A stretch of DNA of 64,000 nucleotides from Castor canadensis (GCF_047511655.1 NC_133398.1:38631638-38695637); one strand, 5' to 3'. Positions 1 to 10,075 are shown, counted from the first letter of the stretch. The notes: a model not told the origin generated them from the sequence alone. Numbers and translations are program-made.

Positions 1-220
1 ATTATTTGGGAGGGTTTGGGGTACTGGGATTTGAACTCAGGACCTCACTCTTGCTATCAGGTGTTCTACCACCTGAGCTACTCCACCAGCCAGACTCGTT
101 TTTCTGAGATAGGGTCTCGCTAACTTTTTTGCCTGGGCTGGCTTCAAACTGCAATCCTCCCCTCTGTCTCCTACACAGCTGGGCTTATAAGAATGCACTA
201 CCACTCTCAACCCCTTAACA
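1..220 (-). repeat. B1-ID dimeric SINE, antisense
   Basis: Reading left to right it shows the reverse of the ID-like half (a tract reading TACTGGGATTTGAACTCAGG, then CACCTGAGCTACTCCACCAGCC) followed by the reverse B1-like half (GAGATAGGGTCTCGCTAAC). The left end is cut by the window edge. Confidence 0.75.
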
Positions 221-335
221 CTACATTTCTAGTAAGTCTGGGAGGTTCCCAAAACCCAAAGTTATGATAATTTACTAAAATGACTCATGCAACTCAAGAA
301 AGTGTTATGGTTGCCATTTTTTATAAAGTATATAA

Positions 336-1165
336 ACCTGGTACAATGGCTTATGCCTATAATTCTAGCTATTCGGGAGGTGGAATCGGGAGGATCGTGG
401 TCTAAGGCCAGCTATGGCAAAAAGTTCAAGAGACCCAATTCGACCAATAAAAGCTGGGCATTGTGGTGCATCCCTGTCATGCCAGCTATGCTGGGAAGTG
501 TAAATAGGAGGATTACTCTCCAGGCTGACCAGTGCATAAAGTGAGACCCTCTCAAAAATAAACCAAAGCAGGCTAGGCACAGTGACTTAAGCCTATAATA
601 CTAGCTCTGATCTTGGAGGCAGAGATCAGAATTGTGGTTTGAGGCTAATCCAGGCAAAAAAGTTTGGGAGACCCCATCTTAATCAATGGTTGGGTGCAGT
701 GTTTAATGCCTTTCACACCAGCTACTACAGGAAGAATGTGGTTCAGATTCTTGCATAGGCATAAAGCAAGACCTTACCTTAAAAATAACCTATGCAGCCA
801 GGCACTGGTGGCTCACCCCTGTAATCCTAACTACTTAGGAAGCAGAGATCAGGAGGATTGCAGTTTGAAGCCAGCCCTGGGCAAATAATTCTTAAGACCG
901 ACCCTATCCTGAAAAAACTCATCACAAAACAGGGCTGGCAGAATACTCAAGTGGTAGAGTGCTTGCCTAGCAAGCATGAAGCCCTGAGTTCAAACCCCAG
1001 TACCACCAAAAAATAAATAAGTAAAAATAACCAATGCAGCCGGGTGCCAATAGCTCACACTTGTAATCCTAGCTCCTCAAGAGGCAGAAATCAGAAGACT
1101 AGCAGTTCAAAGACAGCCCCAGGCAAATAATTAGGGAAACCCTATCTCAAAAACATCCATCACAC
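336..1165 (+). repeat. Cluster of four or five SINE units, sense
   Basis: Two older, diverged B1-like pairs (about 336-566 and 570-790) are followed by a well-preserved B1-ID dimer (about 796-1020, ending CAGTACCACCAAAAAATAAA) and a B1-like monomer (about 1036-1165). The ID-like half carries the tRNA-derived box pair, seen as TGGTAGAGTGCTTGCC and GAGTTCAAACCCC. Confidence 0.75.
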
Positions 1166-1490
1166 CATTACCCATTGGCTCTGGCTGGAAGGTTGATATT
1201 GAGTGTCCTGAGAGGTCAGGCATGGCCCATGGACATGGACATGAACATGGTCATAGTAAATTGGAACTTCCAGATTACAAACAGTGGAAAATAGAAGGGA
1301 TACCATTAGAAACTGGTTTTACGAGAGCTGAAGGATCCATGGGGCCACAATGAAGCTTGGAGATACATGGGTGGCTTTACAATTTTTGTGGTAAATGTGT
1401 GCATTTGTGGTAGCTGCAGGGGCTAAGTATTACTTGGAGTCCCAGCATAAAGATAAGAAGTACCACTGAAGATAGTACCTGGAAGTATGT
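1166..1490 (+). pseudogene. NDUFB3P: Processed pseudogene of NDUFB3 (complex I B12 subunit)
   Basis: The reading frame from 1222 begins [11 protein letters not shown], followed by [19 protein letters not shown], which matches the His-rich start of NDUFB3, a small accessory subunit of mitochondrial complex I. Later pieces match [12 protein letters not shown] and [18 protein letters not shown], ending at a stop at 1467-1469. The three coding exons of the parent are fused with no introns, so it is a retrocopy. It is broken: sequence is missing after PLE, and roughly 30 bases are missing in the middle where the membrane segment should be, with frame disruption. It lies directly after a SINE and before a TG repeat, with no promoter visible. 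The parent gene lies elsewhere. Confidence 0.9.
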
Positions 1491-1496
1491 TATAAC

Positions 1497-1499
<3 letters not shown>

Positions 1500-1529
<30 letters not shown>
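1500..1529. repeat. (TG)n microsatellite
   Basis: About 15 uninterrupted TG units, immediately before an antisense SINE. Confidence 0.95.
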
Positions 1530-1532
<3 letters not shown>

Positions 1533-1715
1533 GTACTGGGGATTGAACTCAGGGTCTACACCTTAAGCCACTCCACCAGCCCTTTTTTTGTGAAGGATTT
1601 TTTCAAGATGGGTCTCTCGAACTATTTGCTCGAGTTGGCTTAGAACCATGATCCTCCTGATTTCTGCCTCCTGAATAGCTAGGATTATAGGCAAGAGCCA
1701 CTGGTGCCCAGCTAG
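1530..1715 (-). repeat. B1-ID SINE, antisense
   Basis: The tract GGTACTGGGGATTGAACTCA is followed by CCACTCCACCAGCC and then the reverse B1-like half ending in GAGCCACTGGTGCCCAGC. Confidence 0.8.
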
Positions 1716-1799
1716 GTTATAATTTCTTAACTCTGTCATAAAACAAGATTTCTTCACTTTTGCCTACTACGTGTGTTTGTCCCTTAAAGAATACTAATA

Positions 1800-2445
1800 T
1801 GGCAGGTGGAATGGCTCAAGGTAGAATGCCTGCCTAGCAAGTATGAAGCCAGCCCTGAGTTCAAACCCCAGAATCGACAAAAAAAAAAAAATGTATTCTT
1901 TATAAGCTGGGCACTGGTGGCTCACACCTATAATCATAGCTACTCAGGAGGCAGAGCTCAGGAGGATCAGTTTGAAGCCAGGCTGGGCAAAGCATTCTCG
2001 AGACCCTATCTCGAAAAACCCTTCACAAAAAAGGGCTGGTGGAATGGCTCAAGGTGAAGGCCCTGAGTTCAAGCCCCAGTACCGCAAAAAAAAAAAAAAA
2101 AAAAAAAAAAAAACTAGTACAGTTTAATAAAATAAGTAAAATATTGCCAGATGCCAGTGGCTCACACCTGTAATCTAGCTACTCAGGAGGCAGAGATTAG
2201 GAGGATCACAGTTTGAAGCCAGCCTGGGCAAATAGTTCCACGAGATCCTATCTCAAAAACACCCAACACAAAAAATTGGGCTGATGGAGTGGCTCAAGGT
2301 GAAGACCCTGAGTTCAAGCTCCAGTACTGGAAGAAAAAAAAAAATATATATATATATATAACAAAAAAGGGCTGGTGGAGTGGCCCAAATGGTAGAGTGC
2401 CTGCCTAGAAACTACAAAGTCCTGACCTGGAAAAAAAAAAAAAAG
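1800..2445 (+). repeat. Four sense SINE copies with poly(A) and (TA)n tails
   Basis: An ID-like monomer (1800-1890) is followed by two full B1-ID dimers (about 1906-2112 and 2147-2360) and another ID-like monomer (2366-2445). Tails are A-rich: about 27 As near 2086-2112 and a (TA)n run at 2344-2361. The dimer junction GGGCTGGTGGAATGGCTCAA is clear. Confidence 0.8.
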
Positions 2446-2790
2446 GTATAAATCAGGAACTTCCAAATGAGAGGCACATAGAACAAAATCTGAGAGAATC
2501 CCAAATGCAGAGTTTCCATCTCTCTTCAAGGCACATCACCCTCCTAACATATCCATGTGTTCACCAACCAGGAAGTTCTATGAGCTTTAACTCTAGTTGT
2601 TAAAAAGTCATTACATAGGCATGATTGGATTGCTGGCAACATATTAGAACTCCATCTCCAGCCTCCAAAGTCAGGATGACCTAAGTCCCAACCCTTTCAC
2701 CTTATCTTGGTCTTTTTGGTAACCAACCCCCATCTTTCAGCAGAAACTCAGGTATGATCCAAGGGGCTCCTGAATACCAAAGACACTCTT
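2446..2790. other. Unassigned intergenic sequence
   Basis: No open frame with coding character and no repeat family that I recognise. Confidence 0.5.
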
Positions 2791-2794
2791 ATTT

Positions 2795-3105
2795 CAAATG
2801 TTCCTCAACTTATGTTGGGGTTATGTTCTTAAACACCCATTGAAAATATCCTAAGTCAAAACTGCATTTAACCCACTTAGACTACTAGACATGACAGCTT
2901 AGCAACACAGTACACTAGAGTATCAGTGTACATCCTCATGACCACAAAATGGCTGGGAACTGTGGCTCAATGTCACTTCCCAGCATCTCAAAAATATTGT
3001 ACCACAGATTACATGGCTGGGAAAAGGCCAAAATTAAAAATTTGAAGTATTCTTTCTAGTGAATTCATATCACTTTCACACCATTATAAAATTTTTAAAG
3101 AAAAC
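2795..3105. mobile_element. Old mammalian DNA-transposon relic, probably Tigger-like
   Basis: The phrases TTCCTCAACTTATGTTGGGG, GAAAATATCCTAAGTC and TATCACTTTCACACCATTAT match a widespread ancient mammalian interspersed repeat that I recall as a non-autonomous DNA transposon. The family name is uncertain and the copy is diverged. Confidence 0.45.
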
Positions 3106-3199
3106 TTAAGTCCAAAAGTTTAGTCTTCTCAGGAACAAGTCACAAGTGCCAAATACTTTATTAGACTCCAGAAGAGAGATAAAAGTTCTGTCAAGTTAT

Positions 3200-3350
3200 T
3201 TTTTTTTTCTCAAAGCATTTTTATTAGCATACATTAGTTGGACAAGAGAGTTCATTGATGACATTACTGAATATGCTTACATTGTACATTGGTTAGGTTC
3301 GCTCCCATCATCTCTGCCCCCTCAGCCCTTCCCCCCCGACACACACCTAA
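3200..3350 (-). mobile_element. LINE-1 3' end fragment, antisense
   Basis: A T-run is followed by TTTTATTAGCATACATTAGT and then CATTGTACATTGG, which resembles the reverse of an L1 3' untranslated tail. It is short and 5' truncated. Confidence 0.45.
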
Positions 3351-3410
3351 ATGGTCAAGTTCTTATTATACACCAGAAGGGAAGAAATTTCTGGACACAG
3401 AAAATGAACA

Positions 3411-3660
3411 CTTCAGCCAAGTGTGGTGGTGCACTTGGGAGGCTGAGACAGGAGGATCATGAATTCAAGAATTCAAGGTCAGTCTGGACTACACAGCAAG
3501 ACCCTGTCTCAAAAAAATAACCAGGGCTGGAGGAGTGGCTCAAGTGGTAGAGTGCCTGCCTAGCAAGTGCAAGGTCCTGAGTTCAAGCCCCAGTACTACA
3601 AAGAAAAAAAGAAGGAGAGAAAGTGAAAAAGAAAGGAAGGAAGGGAGGGAGGAAAATAAA
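3411..3660 (+). repeat. B1 monomer plus ID-like monomer with purine-rich tail
   Basis: A B1 unit (GCCAAGTGTGGTGGTGCAC up to GACCCTGTCTC) is followed by an ID-like unit (GGAGTGGCTCAAGTGGTAGA) ending in a GAAA/GGAA-rich tail at about 3600-3657. Confidence 0.8.
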
Positions 3661-4639
3661 ATGAACACTTCTGGGGGCTATAAACAGGAGACAGTCACCA
3701 CCTCCCACAGGCTCACACACACTCACTAGGGAAATATGAACTCCTTCACGTTCAGATCACCCTCCTGCCCACTCTCTCACACACAGTTTCACACTGACCA
3801 CACAAGCAGAACTCCTACAAATCAAACACTTGTTGCTCCAGGGACTCTACTGATTTGTCCATCTCTGCCCATCCTCCATGGCTTCCTAAGTAGCATCATT
3901 CCTCTTCCTGGCATACTGATGTTCTTGCCAGAAAGGAGTAAAGTGGGACAGTAAAGGGGTTTAAATGGTTATGGAGAGAGGCACAGCAAGTATCAGGGAG
4001 CCTGTGAAGGAATCTGAGTTCATGTCAACATCCAGGTCTGAGAATTAATCTTAGACTGTACCTGTGCCAAATAGCTGTGCTCTTGTGGTGACTGTATGTC
4101 CCTGTGTGACACTGGCATATCTGTGCATTGTCTATGTGTGTGCCTGAGTAGTGCAAGTATGCCCATGTCCTATGTGTACAACCCCTGTGATGTAGACATG
4201 CCTGTGTTCCAGATGTTCCTAGATGTGCTACTGCCTAAGGTGGGTCCTGGAGTCACTGGCTGCTCTTGTCTCTATAGGTTCTGTCTACTTTAGTCTTGGT
4301 TTCCCATATGAAAAAGGGGACAGTGCATAATGGTGGAGGAGAGAGCAACACTAAAGCTATGGGCACAGACATCCTGAATCTGTTAGGGCTGTGGCCTTCC
4401 CACCTCCGTGTCCCTTAAGCCCTAATGCTAACACCCACCCCCCAAGCTCTGAGTGATGCCAGTAACTCTGAGGACTCTGTTTTTTCAGTAAACCAACACT
4501 CAGCTCCTGGGAATGTTTTTAGAGTCTTTTGATATCTATTTCTCAAGGACGGCTGCAAGGTACGTTGTTCTATGAGTGTCTAGGCTCCTCCCTTCCCAAT
4601 ACCTTTCTCCAGTATCCCAGCCACACAGCCATCACCTTA
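3661..4639. other. Unassigned intergenic sequence
   Basis: Only short chance frames and a weakly TGTG-rich stretch near 4090-4210. I see no gene and no repeat that I can name. Confidence 0.5.
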
Positions 4640-4644
4640 CTTCC

Positions 4645-5101
4645 TGTTACAGTTTAGACATAAAATGTCCCCAAAGGCTCATGTTTTGAAGTCTTGATTC
4701 CCAGCTGGTGGTGCTATTGAGATGTGATTGAATTATGAGGGATCTGATCATCAATAGGTTAATCCATTGATGGATTCATAATTTGATGGCATTATTGGGA
4801 TTCGGTGGAGACTTTCAGAGGTGGGACCTCTTTGGAGGAAATTGGTCACTGGAGGCATGTTCTTGAAGGATATATTTTGTGGCCCAATACCTTCCTCTGT
4901 TTATTTCTCTGTTTCCTGGCCACCATGAGGAGAGCAGCTTTAAATCACATTTCCCACCATGATATTCTGCCTCACCCTAGCCCAGAAACAACTGAGCCAA
5001 GTGACCATGAACTAAAACCTCTGAAACTGTGGGCCAAAATAAATCCTTCCTAAGTTGTTGTTCTCAGGTATTTTGCATGGTACTGAAAAACTAACTATAC
5101 A
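4645..5101 (+). mobile_element. Solo LTR fossil of the ERVL-MaLR class
   Basis: The 457-base unit starts TGTTACAG and ends CTATACA, so it has the TG...CA ends of an LTR. It is flanked by a 5-base direct repeat, CTTCC (4640-4644 and 5102-5106), the target-site duplication size expected of ERVL/MaLR elements. Internal phrases such as AAAATGTCCCCAAAGGCTCA and the near-end poly(A) signal in CCAAAATAAATCC are typical of MaLR LTRs of the MST/MLT1 group. It has no internal viral region and is an old, inactive copy; the subfamily is not certain. Confidence 0.8.
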
Positions 5102-5106
5102 CTTCC

Positions 5107-5985
5107 CTTCTTGCACAGTTCCTTCCATAAGGAAGCCCCTAAAAACGCCTTCCCAGATGTGGTCCCTAACTTCTGTCCCTCACACTCAAGCCTTCAAGAA
5201 AGCTGAGTTCCAAGGCTCCATTCTATCGGATTCCAGATTCACCACAATGAGAAGCCACCAGCTCTTCACACCCCCAGACCAGCCCTGGGTAACATGAATC
5301 ATCAAGAGACTGAAGAAGTCCCCTGCCAACGCAAGCCTGGCCCTCTCCAGTCCTGCTTCTATCCTCCAAGCCCCTGTGCAATTCCAGCCCATGACTCTGC
5401 CTCCTTCCTTCCTCAGAGCAAGCACCAAAGCAGTTAGTCCATGCCAGCAACAGAGGAGGCCCTGTGTCTGAGTGAAGGTATGTGAGTCACCCTGGCCTGG
5501 GGAACCAAAGAGCAGAAGGGAGAATCAGGTATCCTGCTGCTGCTCTGCACTAGACCTGACCCAGCCAAGACGGAGCCTGGAGTGTCAGTGTGTGAACATG
5601 AGTGCAATTAAGAGGGTGAGTGTGGCAAGAGCACAGCCTCTCTATGTCCAGTAGACACTTGGCACCCATGGATCTGCCTGTCTGCTGTCTGGATGTAGTT
5701 AAGGCTGGGGAAGAGGGATATAAAAGATGGTGGGTAGTAGTATCCATTCTTCCCATTTCAGCCTCAAGAAACATTCATCTCACTTATTTCTGGTCATTCT
5801 CTACCAGATCCATCAGTTCAGTCCTAAGGTCCTCTTTCTAACACCATCCCCTTCCCCTCAAATTAATTCTGGCTAAGTTTGGCCCTTGCTATTTGCAACC
5901 CCCTATAATGGATTGTCCTTTTTTGGCTCTGGTGCAGCACCCTGTACCTCCCCCATTTATTGTAACAATCTGATTGTCCTCTGTT
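5107..5985. other. Unassigned intergenic sequence
   Basis: Several frames of 60-80 codons overlap on both strands, with no splice context and no recognisable protein. I see no named repeat. Confidence 0.5.
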
Positions 5986-5989
5986 GTGT

Positions 5990-6125
5990 CTCCCTATCTA
6001 TATCCCATACAATAGGATTTTGAGGGTGGAGACTCTGCCTGTATCCTTTACTACTACATACCCATGTCTAGCACAGTGCCTGGCATGTTGTACACACTCA
6101 GTAAATAGCTGCTGGTTGAATGACC
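5990..6125 (+). mobile_element. LINE-2 3' end fragment
   Basis: TCTAGCACAGTGCCTGGCAT followed by CACTCAGTAAATAGCTGCTG and GAATGA is the classic L2 3' terminus. Confidence 0.75.
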
Positions 6126-6499
6126 CTAAAAAATAAAAATCACAGGAAGATCAGTCTCAGCTCAAGAGAGAAAGGGCAATAACCCTCTGGCTATTAGGTG
6201 ACTTGGCCAAGTCACTCAGTTAATAAATATTTCCACAGTTTAGCCTGCTCTAGGCTGAGTTCTCTCTGGGGTTCTATTCCTTCTCAGCCTAGGTTCAAAC
6301 AAGGAAAGCACGGCAGGTAAGAAACGCAGTTGGCAGGGCAGAAGCCAGGAAGGTGGGGGAGGGGGCAGGTAGGGCTAGAACTAGAGCGTTCCAAAGTACT
6401 TTTATTGCTGTCTCGTGCTGAGGCCTCAGCCTACCAAGGTGGAGCTCCAAAATCTGACTTCATCCTTATAAGAGAGTCCTGTGCCCCGCATCTTAATAA

Positions 6500-7320
6500 A
6501 TCGTGACTCCGCCCCTTCGGTGACAAGATTTAGCTCATCAGGGCGTGACACTTTGACTCCGCCTCCTGAGAACTACTGGTCCCACCCCTTCCGGCTGATA
6601 GGCAAGCCCCACCCCTAGAGTGGGACCGCGTCCCTGTGACGGAATGACAAGTTTCCGGGGCGGAGCCAGGGAGGGCGGGAGTTTAGGCCGCGCCGACCCC
6701 TCAGCCCCCCGCCAGGTGACCCTAGCCCCTGATAATCTTCACCCAAAGTCCCAAATCTCCCAGTCCCAAGGCCACCAAACCTCTCGCCTTGATCTTCTAC
6801 ATGCCCCAGGCCCCCGAGATAACCGTCCTCCTAACGCTAGTTCTAGCGCCTTCCAAATCTTCGGTCCCACCCTATCTCGATGTGGCAATTGGCTTCCGGG
6901 GGGAGGGGCACCTGCCTCAGATTATCTGCGAACTATCAGACTCGTCCGGAGAATGTCGGAGAAGGGGACTTGGGGCTGGGGAGTATTTATCCCAATCATG
7001 CTACTCCCCAGGACACGTTCGGAGCCCGGGACATGTCAGGATTGAGGAGATACGAAGTGGCGCTGGAGGCGGAGGAGGAGTAAGTGGAGGCGGCTGGCGC
7101 GGAGGAGGGGCCAGGCGGCTCCGGGTGGGGGAGGGTGCGTTCTCTGGCAAGCCCCCTAAGGGGCGTGGGTTACAAATGGAACCGCCTTTTCGGGGCGGGG
7201 CCTTCCTCGAGGTCAAGGCGTCCGAGGGGCGGGGTCTGTGGGGTCAGCCCCGCCCCGCCCCGCCCCGCCCGGCCCGGCTCTGCCTTCTCTCCGCAGGATC
7301 TACTGGGGCTGTTTCTACTT
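6500..7320 (+). promoter_or_regulatory. CpG-rich promoter region of the small three-exon gene
   Basis: CpG and GC content rise sharply from about 6,480 to 7,320, with repeated CCGCCC/GGGCGG boxes (for example GACTCCGCCCC near 6505 and GGGGCGGGG near 7192). The stretch spans the first coding exon of the gene below. No clear TATA box is visible, so a broad CpG-island promoter is inferred. Confidence 0.6.
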
Positions 7321-7637
7321 TTTCCCCTGGCTGCGAATGTGGCGCAGGGAGCGGAGGTGAGGGGGCTGCAATACCGCGGGCCCGCCAGGGGCATGATCGA
7401 GGCTCAGTCTTGGAGGACTGATCGGGGGGGAATCCAGCCACCCCCGCACCGCCTCATGCCATTCTTGGATCGCCCTACAGCTCGGCACACCCGCGGGAGC
7501 AGAAGCTGGAGCCTCTGCGTGACCTGATGAGCTGTCTGTCAAGTGGCCTGGGCACTGCTCCCCAGCGCTCAGGTCGTAGCCTTCTCTGCCGCACCTCTGC
7601 CACCGCTGCCCAGCCAGCCGGTGCATTAAAGATTTAA
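7033..7637 (+). CDS. Small three-exon gene encoding a predicted 87-aa protein of unknown function
   Basis: Exons 7033-7079, 7297-7356 and 7481-7637 join in frame. Donors are GTAAGT (7080) and GTGAGG (7357); acceptors are pyrimidine-rich and end in CAG. The protein starts MSGLRRYEVALEAEEE, then has an aromatic patch (IYWGCFYFFPWL, residues 17-28), a basic stretch (RMWRRER), and a polar Ser/Ala-rich tail. The patch is short for a membrane span. ATG 7033 has G at -3. An in-frame ATG at 6880 could add 51 residues (138 aa total) but has a weak context. An ATTAAA signal overlaps the last codons. It is in a CpG island about 2.5 kb before CCL27 on the same strand. I do not recognise the family. The exon structure supports a real gene; expression is not shown. 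Confidence 0.65.
7246..7275 (-). other. Candidate G-quadruplex tract
   Basis: Four or more successive CCCCG units on the + strand, so G-runs on the - strand, lie in the first intron of the small gene just before its second exon. Confidence 0.55.
7625..7630 (+). terminator. ATTAAA poly(A) signal of the small gene
   Basis: ATTAAA overlaps the codons just before the TAA at 7635-7637, so the 3' untranslated region would be only a few tens of bases at most. No stronger AATAAA is seen nearby. Confidence 0.5.
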
Positions 7638-7676
7638 AGCGAAGCCCACACACTGCCTTCCTGACTGCCGCCGCAA

Positions 7677-7691
7677 CCGCCATTATGGCGG
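7677..7691. promoter_or_regulatory. Palindromic double YY1-like site
   Basis: CCGCCATTATGGCGG is a perfect palindrome around a central T and contains two overlapping inverted ATGGCGG cores, as in YY1 sites. It lies just after the small gene with no recognised gene start beside it. Confidence 0.45.
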
Positions 7692-8039
7692 GGAGTCCCT
7701 CTCCGCACCTGCTGTTTCCCTCCCTACCGGGCCCCCCCCCCCCCCGTGTCAAGGTCCCTGTTATTCCTAAAGGTCCCTCATCAGTGTCAAGCTGCCTGTT
7801 ACTTTCAAGTGACTGCCTCCCCACCCCACTCCCCAAAAACATCCATCACTGGTAGTAACCTTTGTGGAGAAACCTAAATAATCCTAGCCTGATCTACCTC
7901 TCCACCTTATCCCCATGTTGATATGTTCCCACAACCCCATCTCTGTTACCACCTTCTTTCTAGCGAGAACTTGACCACTGTCTGAAGAATCTTCTCTTCC
8001 AAGAAGTTGATTTAAAACATTTTAAGGTTGTAGGCTGGC
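7692..8039. other. Unassigned sequence with a poly-C run
   Basis: Contains a run of about 13 Cs ending at 7745 and no recognisable gene or repeat. Confidence 0.5.
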
Positions 8040-8605
8040 AGTGAGAGGGAGGATTACTAGAAGTTGCTCCTGGCACCATCCTGCCTCAAGAGAGTGATAC
8101 GGATTGAGGACCTTCATACATTTAACACCCCAACCTGGCTTCTCCAGTTTGATCTCAATTTTAGCCTGGGACTGCCCCCAGCCACAACAGATTGTGGCTG
8201 GGAGGAAGAATTGGCCTTATCTTTGAAGAAACCAAAGGGAAGAGATGAGTACACACCTAAGAGAATTTGTTTTCTGCCTTCTAGAATTGTCAGTCTCTGG
8301 ACTGACAAGTCCAAGAAAGATCACAAAGCTTATGGCAGGCAACCAGCTGATGGAGATCTGTGACAAGATGATGGAACCTGGAAGATTTCTTCAGTAGAAA
8401 TTCTTGGACTTGTGTCTGGGGCACAAGTCCAGACTGAGAGTGGGAGAGAGACCTTAAGGCCTCTGGTACCAAAAATTGAAGATAAGCAGCCTCTGAGTTG
8501 TGATCACTTTCAAGAATGCACCTAAGGGGATCAAACCCAGGGCCTTGCGCATGCTAGACAACTGTTTTTGAACTTTAAATAAATGGAATCACAAAAAAAA
8601 AAAAA
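8040..8605 (+). other. Possible retroposed transcript 3' end of unknown origin
   Basis: AATAAA at 8578-8583 is followed about 10 bases later by a run of 13 As (8593-8605), as in an inserted mRNA copy. A reversed ID-like SINE piece (about 8527-8562, CAAACCCAGGGCCTTGCGC) lies just before it. Two hairpins share the GGACT/AGTCC core: TGGACT-GACA-AGTCCA near 8297-8312 and a 9-bp stem at 8406-8430. The left end is not defined and I do not recognise the source. Confidence 0.35.
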
Positions 8606-10075
8606 GCGCCCAAGTCCTTAAGCCATTTCCTTACAATTTCTACCTCAAAGACCCCTTGAAATGTCTAATGCTCTATCCATCCCTGGGTCCATACCTCTCT
8701 AGGATACTGTCAGAAGGCCTCAGACAAATTCCAGGAAGGGGCCTTCAAGCCTTACCTTGGACAGAAGAGAGGCTTGGGTTTTCAGCCTAGAAGGGGGCTA
8801 GTTCCTACTCTGGGAGCTGAAGTCCCTCCTTCCTGATTGTTGAAGCAGCACTGTAACAGAAAAGGCCTGCCCAGAGAAGGTATGAGTTCTGTGCCAAGAA
8901 AAAGCCCACCTTTTAGAGGGTGACTGGCCCCACAGCAGAAAACTGCAAAAGGCACCCCTGCAATATCCAGATAAGGGCTGCATTGTTGGCTTATGACTGT
9001 GTTGATACTTAAAATACTAAGCAGAATTTGAGGATTGAAATCCCCAGATTAGTAGGAGTCTGGGCTACAAACCCAGCAGCATGCCTCACCCTACGCAGTT
9101 TCCAGTTTCCCAGAAAAGACTGAATCAGGAGCGGTAGGAGTTTAGCATTGAGGAAGCGGGGAAGAGGAGATGTAGGCCTGGGTATGAGACTAGGAGAGGA
9201 CAGGAAGGAGATTCGATGTGGTTGGACAGGACTACACTGGAAGAATGGGATGCGGTGGGAGTATAGGTTGGAAAAGTGGGTAGGGAGCAGGGATGATCTT
9301 CCAGGCCGAGTGTAGAGGCTAGTATCTGAGTAGAACAAAAGAAGGTAACTTGAATGTCTCCAAGCCAAGGACAGCCTGGAAACCCCAGACTCAAAAGTTG
9401 ACATTCCTGGGACAGGATTAGGGAAAAACAAGAACATAAGACTTCTTGAGATTTTTCACCTGATTTGACACCAGCAATCTGTCACCAAAGAACTTTTATC
9501 ACCTCTCCTGATCCAGAAGGGTCTGCCTTAGGGCCCATTCCCATCTGTTTCTCCTGATAAGACAGGCAGGTCTGGGCAGGAAGTAGGGAGGCAAAGATGC
9601 AGGCTAGTGCTGGCCTGCCTCGTGTTCCTATTCCACCCACAACTCCCCACAGAATGTGTGTGTGCAGTGCGATTTTGTATCCTGTGGAAACAAAACAGTG
9701 GGAGTGGGACTTTTGAGAATAACTGGATTCACGATTTTGTCTATGATTGTTCAATCATGGGTGTGACTTTGAAGTCTTGACTGACCAAGGTGTGACTATG
9801 AGTGTGTGGCTATGGGTATATGAGTGTGAATGTCTATCATTAGATGCCATTGTGGATCCTTAGCTGTCTTTAATCACTACTGTCAGCCCCCACATCATGC
9901 ATTACTCCTTTCCCCTGCTTCTCTGACCAGGGCTTAGGAACCTATGGTAAATGGTGGTCCTAGAAGAGGAAGGGGTCTATGGCAATGAACCAAAAATTAG
10001 AGTTCAGTAGCATCACAAGATAAGCAATACATCTCCACCTGTCTCTGACTCACCTGGTGCCCCAGGCAAAATGCA
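8606..10075. other. Unassigned intergenic sequence upstream of CCL27
   Basis: No named repeat and no gene recognised. Open frames on the - strand near 9009-9437 have no splice context or homology that I can see. Confidence 0.5.

Noticed and set aside
6620-7045. A 141-codon frame overlapping the small gene's upstream region
   Set aside because: It is in a CpG-rich stretch where stops are rare, has no recognisable protein, and is in a different frame from the spliced small gene.
7315-7842. A 175-codon - strand frame across the small gene
   Set aside because: It runs antisense over exons and introns alike, with no splice or homology support.
9009-9437. A 142-codon - strand frame
   Set aside because: No family recognised and no promoter or poly(A) context. 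An overlapping frame of similar quality exists, as expected by chance.
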